Origin: an uncultured Oxalobacteraceae bacterium
Lineage (GTDB): Bacteria > Pseudomonadota > Gammaproteobacteria > Burkholderiales > Burkholderiaceae
Assembly (NCBI GenBank): GCA_946478765.1
Contig: CAMLDH010000220.1
Location: 1-6,535 of the forward strand
Direction of reading: 5' to 3'
DNA length: 6,535 bases
Shown here in pieces: positions 1-6,503 of this stretch. Numbering within the stretch: the first letter of the stretch is position 1; every line of letters begins with the position of its first letter. The notes beneath the pieces are model-generated. The model saw only the letters and a program-made list of their open reading frames with translations. It was not told where the DNA came from and ran no database searches. The position numbers were made by a program, and so were the translations under genes.

Positions 1-52
1 AAGCGGCCCAGGAAAACAAGCGCGCTTTTTGTTAACTCAATCGGTGTTCGCG

Positions 53-385
53 TCAGGTCGACGATGGCGTCTTGCCGGACGTAGCGGCCGGGCTCGAACT
101 CGATGCACTGCCGGCGTCCGGGGTAGCGGCCGCAGGCGCTGCGGCAGGTGCCGAGGACGTCTCGGCAGCGGCTGCCGTGGCCGGTGCCGCTGCATTGCCG
201 GCGCCACCGCGAAAATCGGTTACATACCAACCGGTGCCCTTGAGTTGAAAACCGGCCGCCGTCAGTTGTTTTTTAAATGTGGATTGGCCGCAGGACGGAC
301 ACTCGGTCAGCTGCGCATCCGACACTTTCTGAAGTACATCCTTGGCAAAACCGCATGCTTCGCAGCGATAAGCGTAAATCGGCAT
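53..385 (-). CDS. FmdB-family putative regulatory zinc-ribbon protein, 110 aa
   Basis: Small protein with the typical FmdB N-terminus MPIYAYRCEACG. Two CxxC knuckles (C8/C11 and C29/C32) should bind one zinc ion. The conserved stretch after the ribbon (about residues 37-60, including FKKQLTAAGFQLKG and GWYVTDFR) also fits the family. Residues 62-110 are a low-complexity Ala/Ser/Pro/Thr tail, probably disordered. The family name comes from a gene in a methylotroph formamidase cluster; its molecular role is unsettled, and DNA, RNA or protein binding are all possible. I chose the ATG at 385 because family members begin MP-[IT]-Y-x-Y-x-C. An in-frame ATG at 412 would add nine atypical residues (MYDFCGDFF). 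The likely ribosome binding site is GGGGA, seven bases upstream of the 385 start, and it lies inside an inverted repeat. The gene is 116 bases downstream of the symporter gene. The family assignment is firm and the function is not. Confidence 0.9.
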   Translation of the reverse strand: MPIYAYRCEACGFAKDVLQKVSDAQLTECPSCGQSTFKKQLTAAGFQLKGTGWYVTDFRGGAGNAAAPATAAAAETSSAPAAAPAAATPDAGSASSSSPAATSGKTPSST

Positions 386-386
386 G

Positions 387-455
387 AAAAAATCCCCGCA
401 AAAATCATACAAAACCCTGAATTATAAAGGCTTTTTACAGATTTTCGCGGGGATT
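387..455 (-). terminator. Terminator- or attenuator-like stem spanning the fmdB leader
   Basis: Inverted repeat with arms at 391-405 and 441-455: 14 of 15 positions are Watson-Crick, with a 35-base spacer. In minus-strand RNA the one mismatch becomes a G-U wobble, so all 15 positions can pair; in plus-strand RNA it would be A-C. The 3' arm runs directly into a six-U tract (392-387) that ends one base before the fmdB ATG. It could be the terminator of the symporter transcript, or a leader structure that hides the fmdB ribosome binding site, because GGGGA is in the 3' arm. The long loop weakens the terminator reading. Confidence 0.45.
421..426 (-). promoter_or_regulatory. Candidate -10 box for fmdB
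   Basis: A perfect TATAAT reads on the minus strand inside the loop of the 391-455 inverted repeat. Initiation about 7 bases downstream would give a leader of roughly 28 bases before the ATG at 385, and almost none before the alternative ATG at 412. That supports 385 as the start. No TTGACA-like -35 is visible at 16-18 bases spacing (it reads GCGAAA, CGCGAA or CCGCGA), and there is no extended -10 TG. If real, this promoter is weak or activator-dependent. Confidence 0.3.
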
Positions 456-457
456 AT

Positions 458-501
458 CCGTTGCGGCCAAGCAACGGTCCGGCGCCATGAAAAATGCCGG
501 A
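458..501 (-). repeat. Two adjacent hairpins after the symporter stop codon
   Basis: Starting right after the symporter stop, the minus strand holds two consecutive inverted repeats. The first has arms TCCGGC/GCCGGA (496-501 and 478-483) with a 12-base loop. The second has arms CCGTTGC/GCAACGG (471-477 and 458-464) with a 6-base loop. Neither is followed by a T-tract on either strand, so neither is a classical intrinsic terminator alone. They could protect the 3' end of the symporter mRNA, stall polymerase, or act together with the larger stem at 391-455. Confidence 0.5.
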
Positions 502-1929
502 TCAGGCGGTAGCAGCTTTACCGACATGAACCTGCGGAATCAGCGAGCCGACAATCATGCCGCCGAAACTGGCCAAGAGCCCCACCAATTGCGCCGGCCA
601 TATCGATTCGCCGCCAAGTTGCTCCATCAGCAACCATGCGCCCAAGCCGCCCAGCACCGCGATCAATGCGCCTTGCGCAGTCGCACGCTTCCAGTAGAGC
701 CCCATCACCAGCGGCACAAACGCCGCCACCAGCGTCACCTTGTACGCATTGCCGACCATATCGTAGATCGGCATGCCCTGCGACGCCAGCGCAAAGGCGG
801 TCACGGCAATGGCGAAGCACACCACCACGATGCGGGTTGCCAGCAGCATTTGCTTGTCGTTCATCGGGAAAAATTCACGCAGCACGTTCTCGGTCAAGGT
901 AATGCTCGGCGCCAGCAGCGTGCCGCTGGCGGTCGACATGATCGCAGACAGCAAGGCGCCGAAGAACATCACCTGCGCAAACAAGGGCGTGTTGTTGAGA
1001 ATGAGCGTGGGCAGGATCATTTGCGCATCCTTGTCGATCAGCGATTCGACCATTTTCGGGTCGATCAGCGATGCCGAATACGCCAGGAACATCGGGATGA
1101 AAGCGAACAGGAAATAGAGCGATCCGCCGGTAATCGAGCCGATCGCACCGGTGCTTTCGGACTTGGCCGACATCACGCGCTGGAATACGTCCTGCTGCGG
1201 AATCGAGCCGAACATCATGGTCACCCAGGCCGCGACAAACGCCAGGATGTCCTTGGAAGTCAATGCCGGTGCAAATTCGAATTTGCCCGCCGCCGCCGCA
1301 TGCGCCACCACCTTGTCCGCACCGCCCGCCAGGCCCGACACCACGTACGTGATATAAACCAGGCCGACGACGATGATCGTCATCTGAAAGAAGTCCGTCA
1401 GCGCCACCGACCACATGCCGCCGAACAGCGTGTAGAGCAGCACGATTGCGGCGCCGATGATCATGCCCGCCGATAGCGAGATGGCGCCCTGCGACAACAC
1501 ATTGAATACCAGTCCCAGCGCGGTGATCTGCGCCGACACCCAGCCGAGATAGGAAATGACGATGCAAACCGACACAAGGATCTCGACCGTGCGGCTGTAA
1601 CGCTGGCGGTAGTAGTCGCCGATGGTCAACAGGTTCATCCGGTACAGTTTGCGCGCGAAGAACAGGCCGACCAGGATCAGGCACATGCTGGAGCCGAACG
1701 GATCTTCGATGACGCCGTGCAGGCCGTCCTTGACGAACTTGGCCGAAATCCCCAATACGGTTTCCGAACCGAACCAGGTCGCAAACACGGTCGCGATCAC
1801 GATATACAGCGGCAATGAACGGCCGGCATTCGCATAGTCGCCCGAATTTTTCACGCGAGTGGCGGCAAACAGGCCGATCGCGATCGACACGACCAGATAA
1901 AGTATGACGAAACCGACTAAAACGCTCAT
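502..1929 (-). CDS. Sodium:solute symporter (SSS family), substrate unknown, 475 aa
   Basis: Inner-membrane Na+-coupled uptake carrier of the SSS family (relatives PutP, PanF, SGLT, choline carriers). The protein is almost wholly hydrophobic, with about 12-13 predicted membrane segments, normal for the family at 475 aa. The family signature is visible as GGMWSVALTDFFQ at residues 170-182. A conserved cytoplasmic loop, IPQQDVFQRVMSAKS, lies at 244-258. The segment AIMSTASGTLLAPS at 329-342 carries S332 and T333, which align with the Na+-binding Ser340/Thr341 of PutP. The loop resembles choline- and proline-type members, but the substrate cannot be read from the sequence. Translation starts at 1929 behind a strong AGGAGG. 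A candidate promoter lies in the short gap after the methyltransferase gene, so expression may be partly independent of ubiB. The family call is firm. Confidence 0.93.
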   Translation of the reverse strand: MSVLVGFVILYLVVSIAIGLFAATRVKNSGDYANAGRSLPLYIVIATVFATWFGSETVLGISAKFVKDGLHGVIEDPFGSSMCLILVGLFFARKLYRMNLLTIGDYYRQRYSRTVEILVSVCIVISYLGWVSAQITALGLVFNVLSQGAISLSAGMIIGAAIVLLYTLFGGMWSVALTDFFQMTIIVVGLVYITYVVSGLAGGADKVVAHAAAAGKFEFAPALTSKDILAFVAAWVTMMFGSIPQQDVFQRVMSAKSESTGAIGSITGGSLYFLFAFIPMFLAYSASLIDPKMVESLIDKDAQMILPTLILNNTPLFAQVMFFGALLSAIMSTASGTLLAPSITLTENVLREFFPMNDKQMLLATRIVVVCFAIAVTAFALASQGMPIYDMVGNAYKVTLVAAFVPLVMGLYWKRATAQGALIAVLGGLGAWLLMEQLGGESIWPAQLVGLLASFGGMIVGSLIPQVHVGKAATA

Positions 1930-1933
1930 GTAT

Positions 1934-1939
1934 CCTCCT
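1934..1939 (-). promoter_or_regulatory. Ribosome binding site of the symporter gene
   Basis: AGGAGG on the minus strand, four bases before the ATG at 1929. It is the strongest Shine-Dalgarno match in the window and fixes the symporter start. Confidence 0.8.
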
Positions 1940-1953
1940 GATGAATTTTCGCG

Positions 1954-1981
1954 ATTATAGCGGCTAAAAAATCAATCGCAA
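1954..1981 (-). promoter_or_regulatory. Candidate sigma-70 promoter of the symporter gene
   Basis: The minus strand has TTGCGA (1976-1981, 4 of 6 to the -35 consensus), a 16-base spacer, and a perfect TATAAT (1954-1959). Initiation near 1947 would give a leader of about 18 bases that contains the AGGAGG site. The -35 box overlaps the last codons and stop of the upstream methyltransferase gene. The call is by pattern only. Confidence 0.5.
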
Positions 1982-2592
1982 GCGGAAACCATGCCGGATT
2001 TGCGGCGCCAGATCTGCCAGCGCTCCTTTCCGGCAAACACCTCGATGGAATCGGCGACCGCTTGATCTTCCATCCGCTCGAAGTACGGCATCAGCAGCAC
2101 AGCGAGTGCGTCCGGCGTGATTCCGAACGGCGGCCCCTTGGGCGCATCATCGACATAAAAAAATCCTGCCAATAGCGCACCAGGAGCAAGCAACGCTGCC
2201 CAGCGTGCAGCAAGCTGCGGCCACATTTGGCGCGGCAATGCACACAGGAAGGCGCGCTCGTAAATCAGATCGAGCGGCTTCGGTGGTGTAAAAGTGAAAA
2301 AATCGGCTTCCACGACGCGCGCAGCCCACGGACCGAGCACGCTGCGGGCGGCAGTAACCGCCGCCGGCGAAAAGTCGATGGCCGTAACATCCCACCCCGC
2401 GTCGGACAGATAGCCCACTTCATACCCGCTGCCGCACCCCGGGATCAGCGTCGTCAATGGTCTGTTGGCGCGCGCAACAAATTGCTGCAGAGCCGCCGGC
2501 ACACCCCGCCTGTCCCACGGCGTGAAATCCTGCTCGAAGCGTTCAGTCCAGAACGCAGGCAGTGATGGATCGCGAGATTGAAATGTCGGCAT
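1972..2592 (-). CDS. TPMT-superfamily SAM-dependent methyltransferase, 206 aa
   Basis: Class I methyltransferase of the thiopurine S-methyltransferase superfamily. The N-terminal FWTERF (14-19) and PWDRRG (25-30) are typical of this group. SAM-binding motif I is LIPGCGSGYEV (49-59), the acidic residue after strand 2 is D73 in AIDFS, and D97 lies in EADFF. YERAFLCALP (111-120) and KGPPFGI (152-158) are further family blocks. Homologues methylate thiols, thiopurines, halides, or selenium and tellurium compounds, so the natural substrate here is unknown. The length is slightly short of the roughly 220-aa bacterial TPMTs but complete. It starts 31 bases after the ubiB stop. The ribosome binding site is weak (GGAAAG ten bases upstream, or AAGG too close), so translation may depend on the upstream gene. 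Nothing in the sequence ties it to quinone synthesis other than position. Confidence 0.88.
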   Translation of the reverse strand: MPTFQSRDPSLPAFWTERFEQDFTPWDRRGVPAALQQFVARANRPLTTLIPGCGSGYEVGYLSDAGWDVTAIDFSPAAVTAARSVLGPWAARVVEADFFTFTPPKPLDLIYERAFLCALPRQMWPQLAARWAALLAPGALLAGFFYVDDAPKGPPFGITPDALAVLLMPYFERMEDQAVADSIEVFAGKERWQIWRRKSGMVSACD

Positions 2593-2623
2593 GCCTTAAT
2601 TACTTTCCAATCCAACCCGACAG

Positions 2624-4198
2624 CTACCAGGAATTAACGGCGTACCAACGCAAAAACAATTGCACCAGCAGCATGCCGCCGATCAAACCGCCGCCGAAAT
2701 AAATGGCAAAGCCCACTAGCCGGTTGGTGCGCTTTTGTTCTTCCAGCAATTGCTTGAGCAACTGGGTATTTTCCTGGTGCGGCTGCGACACCTGCGTCAG
2801 TGCCTGGTGCGCCAGGCGCGGCAGTTGCGGCAACAGTTGGTTGTAACGCGGCGCTTCGGCCTTGAATCGTTCGATCAAGCCGCGCCAGCCGACCTGTTCT
2901 TGCATCCAGCGTTCCAGATACGGCTTGGCGGTTTTCCACAAATCCAGATCGGGATCGAGCTGGCGTCCCAAGCCTTCGATGTTGAGCAGGGTTTTCTGCA
3001 ACAGCACCAGTTGCGGCTGCACTTCGACATTGAAACGGCGCGAAGTCTGGAACAATCGCAGCAGCACCTGGCCGAATGAAATATCGCGCAACGGCCGGTC
3101 GAAGATCGGTTCGCAGCACGCGCGCACGGCCGACTCCAGCTCATCGACACGCGTCTCTTTCGGCGCCCAGCCGGACTCGATATGCGCTTCCGCAACGCGT
3201 TTGTAATCGCGCTGAAAAAACGCGAGAAAATTCTGCGACAGATAATTCTTGTCGTAATCGGTCAGGGTACCGACGATGCCGAAATCGAGCGCAATATAGC
3301 GTCCGAAGGTTGCCGGTTCGATCGACACCATGACATTGCCGGGATGCATATCCGCGTGAAAGAATCCATCGCGGAAAACCTGCGTGAAGAAAATCTCGAC
3401 GCCGTGGCGCGACAGCTTCTTGAGATCGACGCCTTCGGCGATCAGGCGATCGATCTGCGAAATCGGGATGCCGCGCATGCGTTCCATCACGATCACGCTG
3501 GCCGAACAATAGTCCCAATACATTTCCGGCACCGCGAGCAAATCGGATTGCGCAAAATTGCGGCGCAACTGGCTGCCATTGGCTGCCTCGCGCATCAAAT
3601 CCAGTTCGTCATGCAAATACTTGTCGAACTCGGCGACCACTTCGCGCGGCTTCAAGCGCCTGCCGTCTTCCCATAGACGCTCGACCCAGCCGGCCGCGAT
3701 ATGCATCAATGCGACGTCTTCGTCGATTGATTTTTTCATGCCGGGCCGCAGCACCTTGACCGCGACTTCCTTGCCATCTTTCAGGGTCGCAAAATGGACT
3801 TGCGCAATCGATGCCGACGCAATCGGATCGCGCTCGAAATGCGCGAACAAATCGTTCGGATGCGCACCGAGCGATTTCTTGATTTGCGCAATCGCGAGAT
3901 CGGGATCGAACGGCGGCACGCGGTCTTGCAGCTTCGCCAGTTCGTCGGCGATATCCATCGGCAGCAGATCGCGGCGGGTCGACAGCACCTGCCCGAACTT
4001 CACGAAAATCGGGCCGAGGTCTTCCAGCGCCTTGCGCAAACGCACGCCGCGCGGCGCCGAAATATCGCGCCAGAAGGTCAGTCGGTCGATCAGTTTTGCC
4101 GTGCGCGGAATGGCCAGACCGGACATCGCGATATCGTCCAGGCCGTAGCGGATCGCAACCTGGGCAATTTTCAGAACCCGCACAAATTTCAGTATCAT
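2624..4198 (-). CDS. ubiB: UbiB, ABC1-family atypical kinase/ATPase for ubiquinone biosynthesis, 524 aa
   Basis: Membrane-anchored ABC1/UbiB protein needed for aerobic ubiquinone synthesis. Current views treat it as an ATPase supporting the Ubi complex or lipid extraction, not as a hydroxylase. The family hallmarks are all present. The KxGQ motif is K67-F-G-Q70, in [14 protein letters not shown]. The Ala-rich nucleotide loop is ASASIAQVH (127-135), and the lysine is K148 in VAVKV. The acidic pair lies in [10 protein letters not shown] (198-207). The catalytic loop is HADMHPGN (281-288), and the metal-binding DFG is D305-F-G307. The C-terminus (about 495-519) holds one long or two short Gly-containing hydrophobic segments, the expected membrane anchor. 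The length matches the roughly 520-546 aa family norm. The start codon overlaps the ubiJ stop as ATGA, which supports the start at 4198 and suggests translational coupling. No key residue is missing. Confidence 0.97.
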   Translation of the reverse strand: MILKFVRVLKIAQVAIRYGLDDIAMSGLAIPRTAKLIDRLTFWRDISAPRGVRLRKALEDLGPIFVKFGQVLSTRRDLLPMDIADELAKLQDRVPPFDPDLAIAQIKKSLGAHPNDLFAHFERDPIASASIAQVHFATLKDGKEVAVKVLRPGMKKSIDEDVALMHIAAGWVERLWEDGRRLKPREVVAEFDKYLHDELDLMREAANGSQLRRNFAQSDLLAVPEMYWDYCSASVIVMERMRGIPISQIDRLIAEGVDLKKLSRHGVEIFFTQVFRDGFFHADMHPGNVMVSIEPATFGRYIALDFGIVGTLTDYDKNYLSQNFLAFFQRDYKRVAEAHIESGWAPKETRVDELESAVRACCEPIFDRPLRDISFGQVLLRLFQTSRRFNVEVQPQLVLLQKTLLNIEGLGRQLDPDLDLWKTAKPYLERWMQEQVGWRGLIERFKAEAPRYNQLLPQLPRLAHQALTQVSQPHQENTQLLKQLLEEQKRTNRLVGFAIYFGGGLIGGMLLVQLFLRWYAVNSW

Positions 4199-4785
4199 TT
4201 CATGCGACTTTCCAGCTTCTCGATCCGCTTCGCGAGCCGCTCGATATCGTCGCGCAGCTTGGTTACATCATCGGTAAAGTCGGCAATGGCTTGCGGGCGC
4301 ATCAGCATTGGGTTCTCTTCAAGAAAGTATTCGGCGACGTTTTCAGCCAGCTTCTGCTGCGTCGATTTGGCAGTATCGAATGCGGCTCTGGCGCCGGCCA
4401 CGATGCGGTGGGCGGCGATGTCGCCGACCCATTTGCTCAGATCGTCTTCCGCCTCCCAGCGCAGCGACTGGCTCAATTGCGAAATCGTGTTGGCAAAATC
4501 CGCGTCGCCTTCCACTTTTACGTATGAAAACGCGCGTTCGCGATTCTGCATGATCAGCGGCACGTCCGACAACCGGGCGCGAATCGTGACGTTGGCCGGT
4601 TCGCCTGCGTTTGCGGCTTCCACCAAGCCGTCCGGCGCCACTTTCAGCCGCACGGTGACCAGACCGGCATCCATGCACGCAACCTTGCCGACATGCGGCG
4701 CGAGCTTGGCGCGCGCCCACGGTTCCTGCGCCAGCAAATGATTGATGACGGCGGGTAGTACGGATGGAAGAGAGGAAGGCATCAT
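4195..4785 (-). CDS. ubiJ: UbiJ, SCP2-domain ubiquinone biosynthesis accessory factor, 196 aa
   Basis: Soluble accessory factor of the aerobic Ubi complex; its SCP2 fold is thought to hold hydrophobic ubiquinone intermediates. Identity rests on position directly before ubiB and on overall resemblance to E. coli UbiJ (201 aa). A small alpha/beta SCP2 region with alternating hydrophobic residues covers about residues 33-125, including [15 protein letters not shown] helical region follows, and the C-terminal coiled coil ends in [15 protein letters not shown], close to the E. coli end. The frame stays open to an ATG at 4920, but that extension would run through the 3' end of the upstream gene and a terminator hairpin. 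I chose the ATG pair at 4785/4782; the two cannot be separated and there is no clear Shine-Dalgarno. A further ATG at 4827 would place the hairpin inside the coding region. The stop overlaps the ubiB start. Confidence 0.85.
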   Translation of the reverse strand: MMPSSLPSVLPAVINHLLAQEPWARAKLAPHVGKVACMDAGLVTVRLKVAPDGLVEAANAGEPANVTIRARLSDVPLIMQNRERAFSYVKVEGDADFANTISQLSQSLRWEAEDDLSKWVGDIAAHRIVAGARAAFDTAKSTQQKLAENVAEYFLEENPMLMRPQAIADFTDDVTKLRDDIERLAKRIEKLESRMK

Positions 4786-4790
4786 CGTTA

Positions 4791-4824
4791 CAAATAAAAA
4801 CCGCCCGTGACAATTCACGGGCGG
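4791..4824 (-). terminator. Intrinsic terminator after the Tim44-like gene
   Basis: A perfect 10-bp stem (arms 4801-4810 and 4815-4824, CCGCCCGTGA/TCACGGGCGG) with a 4-base loop is followed on the minus strand by TTTTTATTTG. It begins 26 bases after the Tim44-like stop codon. There is no T-tract on the plus-strand side, so it works only on minus-strand transcripts. It ends about five bases before the ubiJ start codons, which makes an attenuator role possible. Confidence 0.85.
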
Positions 4825-4850
4825 CATCAAGTTTACCAGCTTGGCGGGGC

Positions 4851-5759
4851 TCAGGATAATTGTTGAATCCCCGCCAAGACCCAGCCGCCTTGTCCGGACG
4901 CCGGTTTGGACAAGTTCCATATCTCGGTGAACGATTCGGCCGGTGCATTTTCGGCTTCCTTGATCAGACCGGAGAACTTCACGCTGGCAAGGTATTGGCC
5001 GTTCATGGTTTCGACCCCCAGCAATTCGGCATCCAGCTTCACCACGTCGGTGTTGTTCGGCGATGCGCCGCGTTCCTGCAATTGCATCTTCAGTTCGGCA
5101 AACATTTCCGGCGACGTGAATTCGCGGATGTCATTTACATCAGCCCTGTCCCATGCCGCTTGCAGACGGATAAAGTAGGTTTTGGCATTGCGCAGGAATG
5201 CCGGCACGTCGAAATCGGCGGGCACGCCCGGTATGACATCGGCAGCCGTTGCAGCCGGCGCGGCTTGCAATGCGGCTGGCTGTGCATTCGTCGGCTCGAT
5301 GCGCGATCCGATTTCCGGCGTGTAACCGGCGCCAGACGAATATCCTCCGGCATAAGCGGGTGCATTGTCGTCGCTCTTGCGGCGAAACATGCGAATAATG
5401 AACATCACCGCAATCGCCAGCAACGCAATCATCAGGATCGAACCAAGCATGCCGCCCATCGCGCCGCCAAAACCAAAGTGCGACATCAATGCGCCCAATC
5501 CCAGGCCCAGCAAGGCGCCGCCCAGAATCCCCTTCCACGGACTGGCCGGTTTCGCCGGCGGCGTTTGCGGTGCGGCAGCGGGAGGCGCAGCAGGTTTCGC
5601 CGGGCTCACGCCCTGCTGCATCGGCGCCTGAGGACGGCTAAAACTTTGCGACTGCTTGCCGAACGAACCGCCGCCGCCCAAGCGCTTGGCTTCTGCCTCG
5701 GAGACGGTGATCGACAATGCACTGACGACCACCATCAATGCGATCAATAATTTTTTCAT
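4851..5759 (-). CDS. Tim44-like domain membrane/periplasmic protein, 302 aa
   Basis: Predicted envelope protein with a C-terminal Tim44-like domain (about residues 183-302), a fold that in mitochondrial Tim44 contacts membrane lipid; the bacterial function is not established. The N-terminus is a signal peptide: MKK, a hydrophobic core, and a likely cleavage site at AEA-K after residue 24. Next come a Gly/Ser patch (RLGGGGSFG, 26-34) common in bacterial Tim44-like proteins, a Pro/Ala/Gln linker (42-74), and a Gly-rich hydrophobic segment (76-93). A second membrane segment (about 101-123) is closed by RMFRRK, followed by an Ala-rich linker. The Tim44 region contains DVPAFLRNAKTYFIRLQAAW and ends near WVLAGIQQL. 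The start at 5759 has AGGAG at 5766-5770, overlapping the ubiE stop, with only 9 bases between the genes. A strong terminator follows. Its place between ubiE and ubiJ hints at a role near the membrane-bound Ubi machinery, which is inference only. Confidence 0.85.
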   Translation of the reverse strand: MKKLLIALMVVVSALSITVSEAEAKRLGGGGSFGKQSQSFSRPQAPMQQGVSPAKPAAPPAAAPQTPPAKPASPWKGILGGALLGLGLGALMSHFGFGGAMGGMLGSILMIALLAIAVMFIIRMFRRKSDDNAPAYAGGYSSGAGYTPEIGSRIEPTNAQPAALQAAPAATAADVIPGVPADFDVPAFLRNAKTYFIRLQAAWDRADVNDIREFTSPEMFAELKMQLQERGASPNNTDVVKLDAELLGVETMNGQYLASVKFSGLIKEAENAPAESFTEIWNLSKPASGQGGWVLAGIQQLS

Positions 5760-5768
5760 GCGGAACTC

Positions 5769-6503
5769 CTAAAGTTTGATTCCTGTGTGTAAGGCGGCTA
5801 CGCCCGCCGTCAAATTGAAATACTGAACACGTTCCAACCCTGCGTCCTGCATCATTTTCTTCAATGTTTCCTGATCTGGATGCATGCGGATCGATTCGGC
5901 CAGATATTTGTAACTTTCAGCATCGTTCGCAAACCTTTTGCCCAACCACGGCAACACCGAAAACGAATATACGTCATACGGCTTTTGCAGCGGTTCCCAC
6001 ACCTTAGAAAATTCGAGCACCAGCAACTTGCCGCCCGGCTTCAACACGCGGCGCATTTCGCTCAACGCGACATCCTTGTGCGTCATGTTGCGCAGGCCGA
6101 ACGCGACCGATACGCGATCGAAATAATTGTCCGGGAATGGCAATTTCTCCGCGTCGCATATCAATGTGGGCGTGCACAAGCCTTTATTCAATAGCCGGTC
6201 GCGCCCGACACGCAACATCGATTCATTGATATCGGTCAGCCACACTTCGCCTGTCGGCCCGGCCTGCTTTGCAAACGCCTTGGCCAAGTCGCCCGTGCCG
6301 CCGGCGATATCGAGCACCTTGAAGCCGGGACGGATGCCGGCTTGTGCGATGGTGAAGGTTTTCCACAGCCGATGCAGCCCGCCCGACATCAGGTCGTTCA
6401 TCACATCGTATTTGGCGGCGACAGAATGGAAGACCTCGGCGACTTTGTGCACCTTGTCTTCTTCGGCGACGGTTTGGTAACCGAAATGGGTGGTATTGGT
6501 CAT
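5769..6503 (-). CDS. ubiE: UbiE/MenG demethylquinol C-methyltransferase, 244 aa
   Basis: SAM-dependent C-methyltransferase of ubiquinone synthesis. It methylates 2-polyprenyl-6-methoxy-1,4-benzoquinol at the ring carbon; family members also act on demethylmenaquinol where menaquinone is made. The first family signature is [16 protein letters not shown] (32-47). SAM motif I is [10 protein letters not shown] (63-72), D91 follows strand 2 in LTDINESM, and DAEKLPFPD (117-125) and FGLRN (135-139) are conserved. The second signature is [15 protein letters not shown] (152-166). The C-terminal half is very close to E. coli UbiE (for example [12 protein letters not shown] and [10 protein letters not shown]). 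The length is near the E. coli 251 aa. The start gives the conserved [10 protein letters not shown]-terminus. No clear Shine-Dalgarno precedes it, and a frame from the right edge overlaps it by ATGA, so coupling to an upstream gene is possible. Confidence 0.97.
   Translation of the reverse strand: MTNTTHFGYQTVAEEDKVHKVAEVFHSVAAKYDVMNDLMSGGLHRLWKTFTIAQAGIRPGFKVLDIAGGTGDLAKAFAKQAGPTGEVWLTDINESMLRVGRDRLLNKGLCTPTLICDAEKLPFPDNYFDRVSVAFGLRNMTHKDVALSEMRRVLKPGGKLLVLEFSKVWEPLQKPYDVYSFSVLPWLGKRFANDAESYKYLAESIRMHPDQETLKKMMQDAGLERVQYFNLTAGVAALHTGIKL

Noticed and set aside
1..52. Start of a further minus-strand gene, or a terminator at the AAGCGCGCTT palindrome (18-27)
   Set aside because: There is no ATG or GTG with a ribosome site on the minus strand here. 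The palindrome has no loop, and its flanking T-run is not placed as in an intrinsic terminator. I expect the next gene to begin beyond the left edge.
386..412. N-terminal extension of the zinc-ribbon protein to an ATG at 412
   Set aside because: It adds nine residues before the family-typical MPIYAYRC start. An AGGG lies at a usable distance, so it is not excluded, but the candidate -10 box would leave almost no leader.
487..1476. Plus-strand open frame of 329 codons antisense to the symporter gene
   Set aside because: Its product is extremely rich in Arg, His and Gln with no recognisable domain, as expected for the complement of a high-GC membrane protein gene. The minus-strand gene is unmistakable.
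3794..4741. Plus-strand open frame of 315 codons antisense to ubiB and ubiJ
   Set aside because: It spans the junction of two well-identified minus-strand genes and shows no family motif; it is a codon-bias shadow.
4786..4920. N-terminal extension of UbiJ to an ATG at 4920
   Set aside because: It would overlap the 3' end of the Tim44-like gene and cross a terminator hairpin, and it makes the protein 241 aa against about 200 aa for the family.
4860..5750. Plus-strand open frame of 296 codons antisense to the Tim44-like gene
   Set aside because: It mirrors nearly the whole minus-strand gene and encodes Arg/His-rich sequence. The minus strand has a signal peptide, membrane segments and a ribosome site.
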